IMG/VR virus record: IMGVR_UViG_3300027881_000065
Location: 1-26,195 of that record
Reading direction: 5' to 3' (one strand)
DNA length: 26,195 nt
Source: a virus
The translations under genes were made by a program, and so were the position numbers. The notes beneath the pieces are model-generated. The model was not told the origin of the DNA. It saw only the letters and a program-made list of their open reading frames with translations, and ran no database searches. Of the stretch, positions 1 through 6,387 are shown piece by piece (the stretch's first letter is position 1; each line of letters starts with the position of its first letter).

Positions 1-1
1 G

Positions 2-853
2 CACGGGGCGTTCTACGGTGCCTCGGCTGACGGCAAGATGCAGATCACGATCCCCTTCGAGATCGAGAGCTCGCAGGCCGTGGGCGGAGACCCGACTACC
101 TTCGTGGGCACCTGCTTCGACGGCCGGCCCATCAAGGTCAGCGTGCAGCCGAACATCCAGGTCCCCATCGGCAACGACGACACGCTGCTCATCCCGGACA
201 GCTGGCAGTGGCTTCCGCTGGATGGCGCCGAGTCGGTCACTCTCCTGGGTGGCGAGGAAGAGGAGGGGACCGAGCAGATTCAAGACAAGGCCGCCTCGCT
301 TCAGATCCGATCTGACGGCTCGAGCTTCTCCTTTGCTGGGCCCCCGGTGGAGAAGCTGTCCTACGATGAGAAGAGCTACCTCGACGTTGATCGGTCTATG
401 CTGCTGATGGCCGGCTTGGGTGTGCACCAGGTACGTGGTGCCGAGAAGCTGGCGGAGGCCATAACGGGTGGCCGGGTAGCCACCATCGCTGCCAAGCACC
501 AGCTCGAGCTCGACGATGACATGCGCAAAGAGGCCGATGGGCAGCGCGCCTACCTTCAGACCATCATCGACAACCACATCAAGAAGCCCGGCCTGGTGAA
601 GGAAGCGGCTACCATGCCCGATCCCACCACCGTCGACACGGTTCTCAGTCTCGGGTTCGTCAACCCGGACAACATCATGAACTACGTGTCGTACCTGCCG
701 GACATCGAGGACTCGCAGAGCAAGATGTGCGAGCTCCTGTTCGGTGTGCGCCTCGGCCTGAGCAACGTGCCTCAGTCCTCACTCGAGCGGGCCATCCGTT
801 CCCTCGAGGAGAGCATCGAGGGGTTGAAGGTCCTCGCCTTCCAGGGCTCCTGA
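2..853 (+). CDS. C-terminal part of an unrecognised, probably virion-associated protein (5' end outside window)
   Basis: The reading frame is open to the left edge and reads naturally before the first ATG at 38 (HGAFYGASADGK), so I treat the gene as truncated rather than starting at 38, where no convincing ribosome-binding site is seen. The N-terminal part looks beta-rich (QITIPFEIESS, IKVSVQPNIQVPI). The second half is helical and contains QDKAASLQ, MRKEADGQ and VKEAATMPD, loose forms of the K-x-A peptide found in the scaffold-like proteins downstream. I do not recognise the family. A structural role is inferred from that peptide and the position beside the packaging genes. It could be the end of a larger structural protein, including an unrecognised portal, but nothing shows that directly. 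It is followed by a hairpin and converges on the minus-strand lipoprotein gene. Confidence 0.7.
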   Translation, partial: HGAFYGASADGKMQITIPFEIESSQAVGGDPTTFVGTCFDGRPIKVSVQPNIQVPIGNDDTLLIPDSWQWLPLDGAESVTLLGGEEEEGTEQIQDKAASLQIRSDGSSFSFAGPPVEKLSYDEKSYLDVDRSMLLMAGLGVHQVRGAEKLAEAITGGRVATIAAKHQLELDDDMRKEADGQRAYLQTIIDNHIKKPGLVKEAATMPDPTTVDTVLSLGFVNPDNIMNYVSYLPDIEDSQSKMCELLFGVRLGLSNVPQSSLERAIRSLEESIEGLKVLAFQGS

Positions 854-869
854 TTCGGGGCTAGGAGAA

Positions 870-895
870 GCAGCCCACTGGTTCGTGTGGGCCGC
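870..895. terminator. Hairpin between convergent genes, possible terminator
   Basis: GCAGCCCAC at 870-878 pairs with GTGGGCCGC at 887-895, giving nine positions with one mismatch and an 8-base loop. On the minus strand the hairpin is followed by TTCTCCT, which is moderately U-rich, so it fits best as a terminator of the minus-strand lipoprotein gene. On the plus strand it is followed by TACTCC, so it would be a weaker terminator of the first gene. The 67 bases between the two stop codons otherwise hold nothing I can identify. Confidence 0.45.
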
Positions 896-920
896 TACTC
901 CGAAGAGCTGGACCCAACCC

Positions 921-1343
921 TTACAGGTTGATTCCAAACTCTGCCGCGTACTTGCCCAGTGGCTTGTACAGCGGCTTGTATGCTGGCTGAGGCTGTGAGC
1001 CCTTCGCCTCTGCCGTTGCTACTTCCTCACTACTCTTCTCCGCCACGGTGGCGGGAAGGTTGTCGTCCGACACAGTTGCTTCGTAGCACTGCGTGTACCT
1101 TGTCGAGGACAAGAATCCGGTGTCCTCCTCGAACGAGACGCACACCATGCGGGCAATGCTCGCGGGGTCTGCCTTCTTGTACGAGCGTACGGCCACGTCC
1201 GAGTACCCCGCCGACTCGTACTTGGCAAGGAGCTCCGAGCGGAAGTTCAACGAGTCCGTGGGCAGGAAGTCTTCTCGCTCACAGCCAAGAGCCAGCAGAG
1301 CAACGAACAACGTGATGAGACACATCTTGATCTGGTTCATCAT
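921..1343 (-). CDS. Phage-encoded lipoprotein, about 140 residues
   Basis: I chose the start at 1343 (an ATGATG doublet) because GGAAAGGA lies about 8 bases upstream. A longer frame reaching 1445 has no such site and would bury the signal peptide. The protein begins with a short basic stretch (NQIK), a hydrophobic core, and the lipobox LALGC with Cys at residue 21, so it should be exported, lipidated on Cys and cleaved by signal peptidase II. Glu follows the Cys, which by the Lol rule of Gram-negative bacteria favours the outer membrane. The mature part has two more cysteines and a C-terminal YKPLYKPLGKY repeat. Lipoproteins in phage late regions often block reinfection at the cell surface, and that is my inference here. 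A role in lysis is an alternative. It has its own upstream motif at 1366-1379. Confidence 0.72.
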   Translation of the reverse strand: MMNQIKMCLITLFVALLALGCEREDFLPTDSLNFRSELLAKYESAGYSDVAVRSYKKADPASIARMVCVSFEEDTGFLSSTRYTQCYEATVSDDNLPATVAEKSSEEVATAEAKGSQPQPAYKPLYKPLGKYAAEFGINL

Positions 1344-1365
1344 GGCAAAAGTCCTTTCCTTCTCC

Positions 1366-1379
1366 ACTTCTTTTATGCC
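1366..1379 (-). promoter_or_regulatory. Candidate phage-specific promoter motif, copy 1
   Basis: Read on the minus strand this is GGCATAAAAGAAGT, 22 bases before the ATG of the lipoprotein gene at 1343. The same 14 bases recur upstream of the next minus-strand operon (2110-2123), and a close relative lies before the HTH gene (6357-6371). Recurrence only in front of minus-strand genes, in a GC-rich genome, suggests a promoter element for these cassettes. No host-type -35/-10 pair was identified with confidence. Confidence 0.5.
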
Positions 1380-1404
1380 CTGAACCATCACGTTTTGGCG
1401 GACG

Positions 1405-1590
1405 TCAGCGTCGTTCTGCACACCGCTTGACCGTTTCCTCAGCAACGACTCGATCTATGTTGCACTTGCCGTAGGAGGCGTTGCACTCGCGGAGTTGTTT
1501 CTCCAACCTCTTGATCCTTACTTCGTTCTCACTGTCGGGCATCTCGCAACCGATGATGAGCAGAATAGCGAGACACAATAGGTTCTTCAT
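1405..1590 (-). CDS. Small lipoprotein, 61 residues
   Basis: The start at 1590 is set by a strong AAGGAGG site a few bases upstream and by an ATGA overlap with the stop codon of the preceding gene, so the two are probably translationally coupled. The peptide begins MKNLLCLAILLIIGC, a short lipoprotein signal with Cys 15 as the likely lipidated residue and Glu at +2, which predicts outer-membrane location in a Gram-negative host. The mature 47 residues are charged and probably form a coiled coil (VRIKRLEKQLREC), with three further cysteines. Its size resembles outer-membrane spanins, but it is not proline-rich and no inner-membrane partner lies beside it. A surface-exclusion role is equally possible. 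Confidence 0.68.
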   Translation of the reverse strand: MKNLLCLAILLIIGCEMPDSENEVRIKRLEKQLRECNASYGKCNIDRVVAEETVKRCAERR

Positions 1591-2072
1591 GGCCTTTCCT
1601 CCTTGAGTACCGGACCACGCTTGAACTCGCACGTGGTGAAGTACTCTTCGTAGTCATTGAGGTCCCGCAGGCGAAACTCGATGGAGTCCTTCAGGTGTTC
1701 GGTTAGGTAGGCCGTCAGTGCCTCGCTAGCCTTTGTACCTCCGCAGTTGCACCAGCGCACAACGCCCTCCACTGCGCGTGCGAGGGGCTTGTCCTCGTTG
1801 TGCACGGCCATTCCGGCTAGGATGTATCCGACTCGATGCAGGAGGTCGTCGATACCAGCCTCCTTGTTGTCCCACGCCCATCCGAGGAACATGGGCTCCA
1901 ATATCTCGCCCATCCTGAGCGTGATGAACAGCTTGGCCTGCATCTCTTCCTTGCCCTGGAAGTCCATGTTGTGCCACTCGAGCTCGGGCACCTCGTACTC
2001 GTCTGTATCCCAGTGCGCAGCCTCGCAGAGCGCACGAACGTCCTTTTCAGCATCTGGATGAATCAGAAGCAT
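1587..2072 (-). CDS. Hypothetical protein, 161 residues, first gene of a minus-strand operon
   Basis: The start ATG at 2072 is preceded by AAAGGAGAGATC, a good ribosome-binding site. The protein is acidic, soluble and mostly helical by composition, with no signal peptide or membrane segment. A WCNCGG segment near residue 105 holds two cysteines but no full zinc motif. I do not recognise the family. Its stop codon overlaps the start of the small lipoprotein gene in an ATGA junction, so the two should be co-transcribed and coupled. The upstream motif at 2110-2123 is the likely promoter. The cassette sits in the opposite orientation between virion and packaging genes, as expected for an accessory insertion that is not essential for virion assembly. 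Confidence 0.7.
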   Translation of the reverse strand: MLLIHPDAEKDVRALCEAAHWDTDEYEVPELEWHNMDFQGKEEMQAKLFITLRMGEILEPMFLGWAWDNKEAGIDDLLHRVGYILAGMAVHNEDKPLARAVEGVVRWCNCGGTKASEALTAYLTEHLKDSIEFRLRDLNDYEEYFTTCEFKRGPVLKEERP

Positions 2073-2109
2073 GATCTCTCCTTTGAGCGGGTTGGTTCAG
2101 TTCCCTCTC

Positions 2110-2123
2110 ACTTCTTTTATGCC
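2110..2123 (-). promoter_or_regulatory. Candidate phage-specific promoter motif, copy 2
   Basis: On the minus strand this reads GGCATAAAAGAAGT, identical over 14 bases to the copy at 1366-1379, with matching flanks (TCAGG before, G-rich after). It lies 37 bases before the ATG at 2072, with the ribosome-binding site in between. Its position upstream of a minus-strand operon supports a promoter role. Confidence 0.5.
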
Positions 2124-2176
2124 TGAGAAGACCAACTTCTTGACTGTCTCCACAACTTGAGACAACTTCCTGAGGG

Positions 2177-3139
2177 ATGATTCGGCGCAGCCCGGCTGAG
2201 TTCTACATCAAGTACCTCCTCGTTCACCCGGACGGGTACAGCGATGAGGACGTCGAGCAGACCTTGAAAGAGCATCAGCTCGACAACCCCGGGGGAGGGT
2301 ACTTGCCGCGTTTGCGCAAGCGGTTGAAGGTGCCCACGCCGTTCTATCCGTACAACGATCAGCACCCGTTCTCCTGGCGCTTCTTGATGCGGGAGAAGCT
2401 CTTCCCGCTTTTCCATCCGGACCACCGGATGCTCAGCGCGCTGAACATCTTGCACAAGCCTCGAGCTAAGGAGGCGGTGGAGGCCATGACGTTGGTGAAC
2501 GACCCACCGGCGCTCATCTGCCACCGGCTGCTGTCGCTGGGTGTGAGGATCGACGTCAAGGACCTGCAGCGCTACCAGCACTTCTTCTGGAACACCCAGC
2601 TCGTGGACTCCACGGAGATGCGAGCTCTGCTGACCGTTCGTGTGGACGAGATGTTCCTCGACGGTGAGGACGCTGCCAACCAGGTCCGCGCCGGCGCCAT
2701 GAAGCAGGCCAACTACATCGACCCCAGGTGGCTTGCTGCTCGCTCACCAATTCCAGCGGTGGCAGCGTTGCTGAACCAGATGCGCTTCGGCTACATGCCA
2801 GACCGCATCGACCTGGCCCGCCTGGTCAACGCTGCTGCGTCTACTGCAGCCGTACGCGTGCTGGAAGAGCTTGGTTCGGCCCACCCCATGTCCGGGAAGA
2901 ACGCCCATCACTTCAGCGATGTAGCCACCAACATGTTCAACATGCTCGAGCTCATCGGCAGCCCAGATGAGGACTTTAGGAAGAACCTCACGGTCCTGGG
3001 CTTGGAGACCGAGGAGTTGGAAAACGTGAAGACTGTTGAAGCCGTTACGGATGGGCAGTACACGTCAGATATGCAGCTATTGACAGAAGGGACTACGGAA
3101 GATGTCGGAGAGAGTAGTAGCCAGCCCGATCCTAAGTGA
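2177..3139 (+). CDS. Unrecognised protein upstream of the terminase, 320 residues
   Basis: The frame is closed by a TGA at 2171, so ATG 2177 is the earliest possible ATG. A GAGGG run lies directly against it with no spacer, so initiation may be leaderless or inefficient. The N-terminal 75 residues (SPAEFYIKYLLVHPDGYSD, then an Arg/Lys-rich LPRLRKRLKV) look compact and could bind DNA. The rest is helical. The last 20 residues are acidic and Ser/Thr-rich. The protein lacks the KTA peptide of the virion proteins. Its position two genes before the large terminase suggests a packaging partner such as a small terminase subunit, but I see no diagnostic motif and 320 residues is long for that family. 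It overlaps the next gene by 38 bases. Confidence 0.75.
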   Translation: MIRRSPAEFYIKYLLVHPDGYSDEDVEQTLKEHQLDNPGGGYLPRLRKRLKVPTPFYPYNDQHPFSWRFLMREKLFPLFHPDHRMLSALNILHKPRAKEAVEAMTLVNDPPALICHRLLSLGVRIDVKDLQRYQHFFWNTQLVDSTEMRALLTVRVDEMFLDGEDAANQVRAGAMKQANYIDPRWLAARSPIPAVAALLNQMRFGYMPDRIDLARLVNAAASTAAVRVLEELGSAHPMSGKNAHHFSDVATNMFNMLELIGSPDEDFRKNLTVLGLETEELENVKTVEAVTDGQYTSDMQLLTEGTTEDVGESSSQPDPK

Positions 3140-3578
3140 GGACGACAGCCCCAAGCAGTTCGGTCATGCCATGGGGCAGCAGGCCGATATGGCGCTGTCC
3201 CCAAAGGCTATCGAGTTCAAGGTGGCGGAGTACGAGAACTTCAGGGTGGAGTACGCGATGGTGGACGACGACTTCATCATTCACTTCTTCATCACCCCTC
3301 GTCAGATCCAGATGTGGAGCGAGCCCGAGCTCGAGCACTGGTGGCTCAACGACTTTGCTCAGGTGATGGATCGGGTGGCGCAGGAGTACTTCGACGCTGG
3401 TCCTCCTCGGCTGCAGGCGAAGTACACTCGGGAGGTTGCGTCGTGGTGGTTGAAGGCGCAGGGCTACGGGCACTTTGTATCGCCCGAAGCCTTTCTACTC
3501 GGCTTCTTCGAGCAGCTTGACGGTACTTTTCTGAAGTACGCCGATCCTCCTCCTGCTTCCACAGGGGCCATGGGCTGA
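3102..3578 (+). CDS. Hypothetical protein, 158 residues, between the 320-residue gene and the terminase
   Basis: The start at 3102 is the first ATG after an in-frame TGA at 3081. Purine-rich AGAAGGGACTACGGAAG lies just upstream. The protein is rich in aromatic residues (YENFRVEYAMVDDDFIIHFF, EHWWLNDF, ASWWLKAQGYGHF) and reads as a small alpha/beta domain followed by helices. No known motif was identified. The 38-base overlap with the preceding gene suggests translational coupling, and both may serve packaging. Its 3' half is overlapped antisense by the read-through tail of the minus-strand gene that begins at 3843. Confidence 0.72.
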   Translation: MSERVVASPILSEDDSPKQFGHAMGQQADMALSPKAIEFKVAEYENFRVEYAMVDDDFIIHFFITPRQIQMWSEPELEHWWLNDFAQVMDRVAQEYFDAGPPRLQAKYTREVASWWLKAQGYGHFVSPEAFLLGFFEQLDGTFLKYADPPPASTGAMG

Positions 3579-3843
3579 GCGTCATACCCATCGAGTTCTT
3601 CGTGAACTTGACGCCCTTTGCCTTCCAGCCGCACTGCTTCATGAACAGCCGCACGAACTTCGGCAGGCACCGTTTGGCACCGTCAGGCAGGTCCCCGTTG
3701 TGCTCGAGGTACCCGGTGGACTCCTCGGTCATGCCGTGGTCGATGGCCCACTTGCCAGTGAAGTGCGGGCCACCCGCGGCCAGCCACGCGAACATCCTTC
3801 CCAGCGCCTCCTGGGGATCTGCTGACTCCTGAGGATCTTCCAT
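3346..3843 (-). CDS. Antisense hypothetical gene, 165 residues, only the first ~95 convincingly coding
   Basis: Between 3843 and about 3560 the minus strand reads like real protein (HFTGKWAIDHGMTEESTG, KFVRLFMKQCGWKAKG), and codons end almost always in G or C, as in neighbouring genes. No plus-strand gene covers 3579-3841. Downstream of about 3560 the frame runs opposite the plus-strand gene ending at 3578 and becomes low complexity, so the last ~75 residues may be a read-through tail after loss of the native stop. The first ATG shares a CCATGG palindrome with the terminase start. A second Met at 3795 follows GGAAGG and AGGAGG and could be the true start. None of the AAAAGAAGT motifs lies upstream. 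The function is unknown. Confidence 0.5.
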   Translation of the reverse strand: MEDPQESADPQEALGRMFAWLAAGGPHFTGKWAIDHGMTEESTGYLEHNGDLPDGAKRCLPKFVRLFMKQCGWKAKGVKFTKNSMGMTLSPWPLWKQEEDRRTSEKYRQAARRSRVERLRAIQSARSPAPSTTTTQPPECTSPAAEEDQRRSTPAPPDPSPEQSR

Positions 3844-5635
3844 GGCGGAACCTGCAGTAGACCTGACTCAGCTGCCGGACACTGAAAACCCGTACGACGA
3901 TACATGGTACGAGGAACAGGTCTGGTGTCCAGAGCCTAAGCTCCAGGAGAGCCCGCTAGTTCTATCGCTAGCGAAGCAGAAGCTCCCCAAAGTACCGAAG
4001 CTGAAGCCCTCTCAGTTCACCGAGCGGGTGTTCATGATGCCCAAGGACGAGGGCACGGGCTTCGACCACTTCTCCTTCGAGGGGCGTGAGCACCTGAAGA
4101 GGATCTACAACACGCCCAGCCGCCGGGTGTTGTTGTGCTGCGGCCGACAGGTGGAGAAGAGCACGCTGCTCGGCAACATCGGGCTCTGCTACATGAGTCT
4201 CGTAGCAGCGATGAGGATCCTCTACGTGAGCCCCTCGGCCACGCAGACGAAGACGTTCAGCAACGACCGCGTGAAGGAGCCCATTGAGACGAGCCCGATG
4301 CTCAAGCGGTTCACGACGAAGATGCTCTCCCAGAACATCTTGGAGAAGCAGTTCATCAACCGCAGCAAGCTGACACTCCGCTACGCGTTCCTCAACGCCG
4401 ACCGTACTCGAGGCATCCCGGCTTGGAAGCTCATGATGGATGAGCTCCAGGACATCCTCCGGGACAACATCCCGGTCATTGAGCACTGCACCTCACATGC
4501 TCCTGACCAGTGGAAGAGCTACACCTACGCCGGCACACCAAAGAGCCTGGACAACATCATCGAGGAGTACCGTTCCAACAGGTCTACTCAGGGTGAGTGG
4601 GTGGTGCCCTGTGACCACTGCAACAACTGGAACGTGCTGGGCGAGAAGAACATCGGGTTGAAGGGCCCCATCTGCGCCAAGTGCGGCGGTGACATCAATC
4701 CGCAAGACACGAAGTGTCAGTGGGCCTGGATGGTGGAGCCCGATGAGGAGCGCCTGGTAGTCCCGTGGGAGAGCTACCGCATTCCTCAGATCATGGTGCC
4801 GTGGAAGATCCGCAACTGGAATGAGATCTTGCATGACTACGAGCACCACCCTCGAGGAAGGTTCTTCAACGAGTGCTTGGGTATCAGCTACGAGTCTGGC
4901 CTACGTCCGCTCACCACCTCTCAGGTACGTGCGTGTTGCAGGGAACACATCTCGATGGCAGATCTGGAGAAGAGCCGCTCGCTGGCTCTGGGTCAGCCGT
5001 TCTTTGCTGGAGTGGACTGGGGCACGGGCGACAATAGCTACACCGTGCTCACCATTGGTACGTACATCGAGATGAAGTTCCGGGTGCTCTACATGCACCG
5101 GTTCGTTGGTGAGGAAGCCGATCCTGAAGTTCAGATCGAGCGCATCATGGAGATATGCGAGAGGTTCAGCGCTCGCATGATTGGAGTCGACTACGGCTTC
5201 GGCTTCGGCTTGAACGGAAGGCTCATCCGTAAGTTCGGTGCCCAACGCGTGCAGAAGTTCCAGTACATGGCCCAGATGAAGGGCAAGCTCATCTTCGACA
5301 ACAAGCTCATGCGGTGGAAGGTGCACCGCACTGAGGTCATGAGCGCCATCTTCGACGCCATCAAGAAGCAGAAGTGTGAGTTCCCCAAGTGGTCAGAGTT
5401 CCAGAGGCCCCACGCTCAGGACTTCACCAACATCTACTCGGAGTACAATGAGAAACTGCGAATGGTCATGTATGACCACAAGCAGGGCAACCCGGATGAT
5501 TCATTCCACTCGTTCCTGCTGTGCTGGCTGTCGTCCATGCTGCTGATTGCCCGTCCCGACATCCTCAACCCGAGCAGGGAGACCGCAAGTGGTCAGCCAA
5601 TCAGTGAGTATCAGGGGCCGTACAACCAGGGGTAG
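3842..5635 (+). CDS. terL: Terminase large subunit (ATPase and nuclease), 597 residues
   Basis: This is the motor that cuts concatemeric DNA and pumps it into the prohead. The N-terminal ATPase has a Walker A-like GRQVEKST at residues 101-108, where the usual Gly before Lys is Glu, a Walker B KLMMDE at 196-201 with catalytic Glu 201, and a coupling-type YAGTP at 229-233. Residues 257-281 hold two CxxC pairs (C257, C260, C278, C281), a zinc-ribbon insertion. The C-terminal RNase H-like nuclease shows VDWGTGD (Asp 392), GVDYG (Asp 450) and GNPDDSFH (Asp 552/553), the expected acidic triad. The length suits the family. The start is set by GAGGATCTTCC before ATG 3842. The last 35 bases overlap the convergent HTH gene. 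Confidence 0.95.
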   Translation: MAEPAVDLTQLPDTENPYDDTWYEEQVWCPEPKLQESPLVLSLAKQKLPKVPKLKPSQFTERVFMMPKDEGTGFDHFSFEGREHLKRIYNTPSRRVLLCCGRQVEKSTLLGNIGLCYMSLVAAMRILYVSPSATQTKTFSNDRVKEPIETSPMLKRFTTKMLSQNILEKQFINRSKLTLRYAFLNADRTRGIPAWKLMMDELQDILRDNIPVIEHCTSHAPDQWKSYTYAGTPKSLDNIIEEYRSNRSTQGEWVVPCDHCNNWNVLGEKNIGLKGPICAKCGGDINPQDTKCQWAWMVEPDEERLVVPWESYRIPQIMVPWKIRNWNEILHDYEHHPRGRFFNECLGISYESGLRPLTTSQVRACCREHISMADLEKSRSLALGQPFFAGVDWGTGDNSYTVLTIGTYIEMKFRVLYMHRFVGEEADPEVQIERIMEICERFSARMIGVDYGFGFGLNGRLIRKFGAQRVQKFQYMAQMKGKLIFDNKLMRWKVHRTEVMSAIFDAIKKQKCEFPKWSEFQRPHAQDFTNIYSEYNEKLRMVMYDHKQGNPDDSFHSFLLCWLSSMLLIARPDILNPSRETASGQPISEYQGPYNQG

Positions 5636-6338
5636 TAGGCATGAAACGAAGGATCCGCTTGTGAATGTCGGGCTCCAGGTGGGGGAACCTCCTGTATGCC
5701 TCACGCTTGCCGTCTCTGGCACACACGAAGTTGAAGACGACGTTCTCGAACTGCCCCCGGGCTGCCTGAAGCTCCGCCTGCGCGGTCGCGATCTCTATGT
5801 ACTCAAACAGCTGGGTACCAGTGCAGTTCTTCCGAAGCCGTTGGGCGGCCTCCCTGAATACTCTCCATGGCTCACGGTCTTCGGTATGGAGCTCGACGAG
5901 TTCCAGGAACTCCTGATGTATGCCGCGCAGGGTCTTGGAGAAGTCGAGGACGACCATGAACTCGCTAGTTGGGTCTCGAGCGAGGTCCTTGGCTGCCCAG
6001 TACACGGCGAGCACTTCGTCCTTCTCGTACGAAAGGATGGGGACATCCAGGTGGTTGACCGCTTCCACATGCCCTAGCCGCTGCTCGAGCGAGCTGCATC
6101 GCGCCTTGAGCTGCAAGATCTCAGCCAGTAGTCGTGGGAGGTCGAGCTTCCCGTCTAGGCCATCGAACGCTTCTTTCACTGCGTAGATCTGGTCCCGCCC
6201 GTACATCTTCTTGCGGCGGTTCCCATCGTGACTCGCGCTAAGCAGCCCTGAGTCGGTATACTGGTAGACGCGACGCTGCGTGCACCCAAGGATTTCAGCA
6301 GCTTCGGCGGCTGTGATGAGTCCCGCTTTTCTTCCCAT
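5601..6338 (-). CDS. MerR-like helix-turn-helix DNA-binding protein, about 245 residues
   Basis: The N-terminus (GLITAAEAAEILGCTQRRVYQ, then SGLLSASHDGNRRKKMYG) is a MerR/excisionase-type winged helix-turn-helix at roughly residues 6-52, so the protein should bind DNA. A coiled-coil stretch (LLAEILQLKARCSSLEQRL) follows and may mediate dimerisation. The remaining 150 residues are helical and not recognised. I prefer Met 6338 over Met 6353, because the putative promoter motif at 6357-6371 lies only 3 bases before 6353, which would leave no leader. It is a single minus-strand gene between terminase and head genes, probably a regulatory moron controlling phage or host transcription. Its 3' end overlaps the terminase stop region by 35 bases, so transcription of the two genes collides. 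Confidence 0.75.
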   Translation of the reverse strand: MGRKAGLITAAEAAEILGCTQRRVYQYTDSGLLSASHDGNRRKKMYGRDQIYAVKEAFDGLDGKLDLPRLLAEILQLKARCSSLEQRLGHVEAVNHLDVPILSYEKDEVLAVYWAAKDLARDPTSEFMVVLDFSKTLRGIHQEFLELVELHTEDREPWRVFREAAQRLRKNCTGTQLFEYIEIATAQAELQAARGQFENVVFNFVCARDGKREAYRRFPHLEPDIHKRILRFMPTTPGCTAPDTH

Positions 6339-6356
6339 GAGCTTTGACCCCATGCT

Positions 6357-6371
6357 ACTTCTTTTGTAGCC
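6357..6371 (-). promoter_or_regulatory. Candidate phage-specific promoter motif, copy 3
   Basis: On the minus strand this reads GGCTACAAAAGAAGT, sharing AAAAGAAGT and the GGC lead with the copies at 1366 and 2110. It fills most of the 34-base gap between the divergent HTH gene and the plus-strand gene at 6388. If it is a promoter, transcription starts within or just beyond it, favouring the HTH start at 6338. Confidence 0.45.
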
Positions 6372-6387
6372 ATCTCGCGAGGTTCTG

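Noticed and set aside
1405-1590. Small lipoprotein as an Rz1-type outer-membrane spanin
   Set aside because: The mature part is not proline-rich, and no neighbouring inner-membrane spanin or lysis genes are present. I kept only the lipoprotein call.
3602-3832. Plus-strand frame in the gap between the 3102 gene and the terminase
   Set aside because: Codon use and protein quality are much better on the minus strand here, and no ribosome-binding site precedes the plus-strand ATG.
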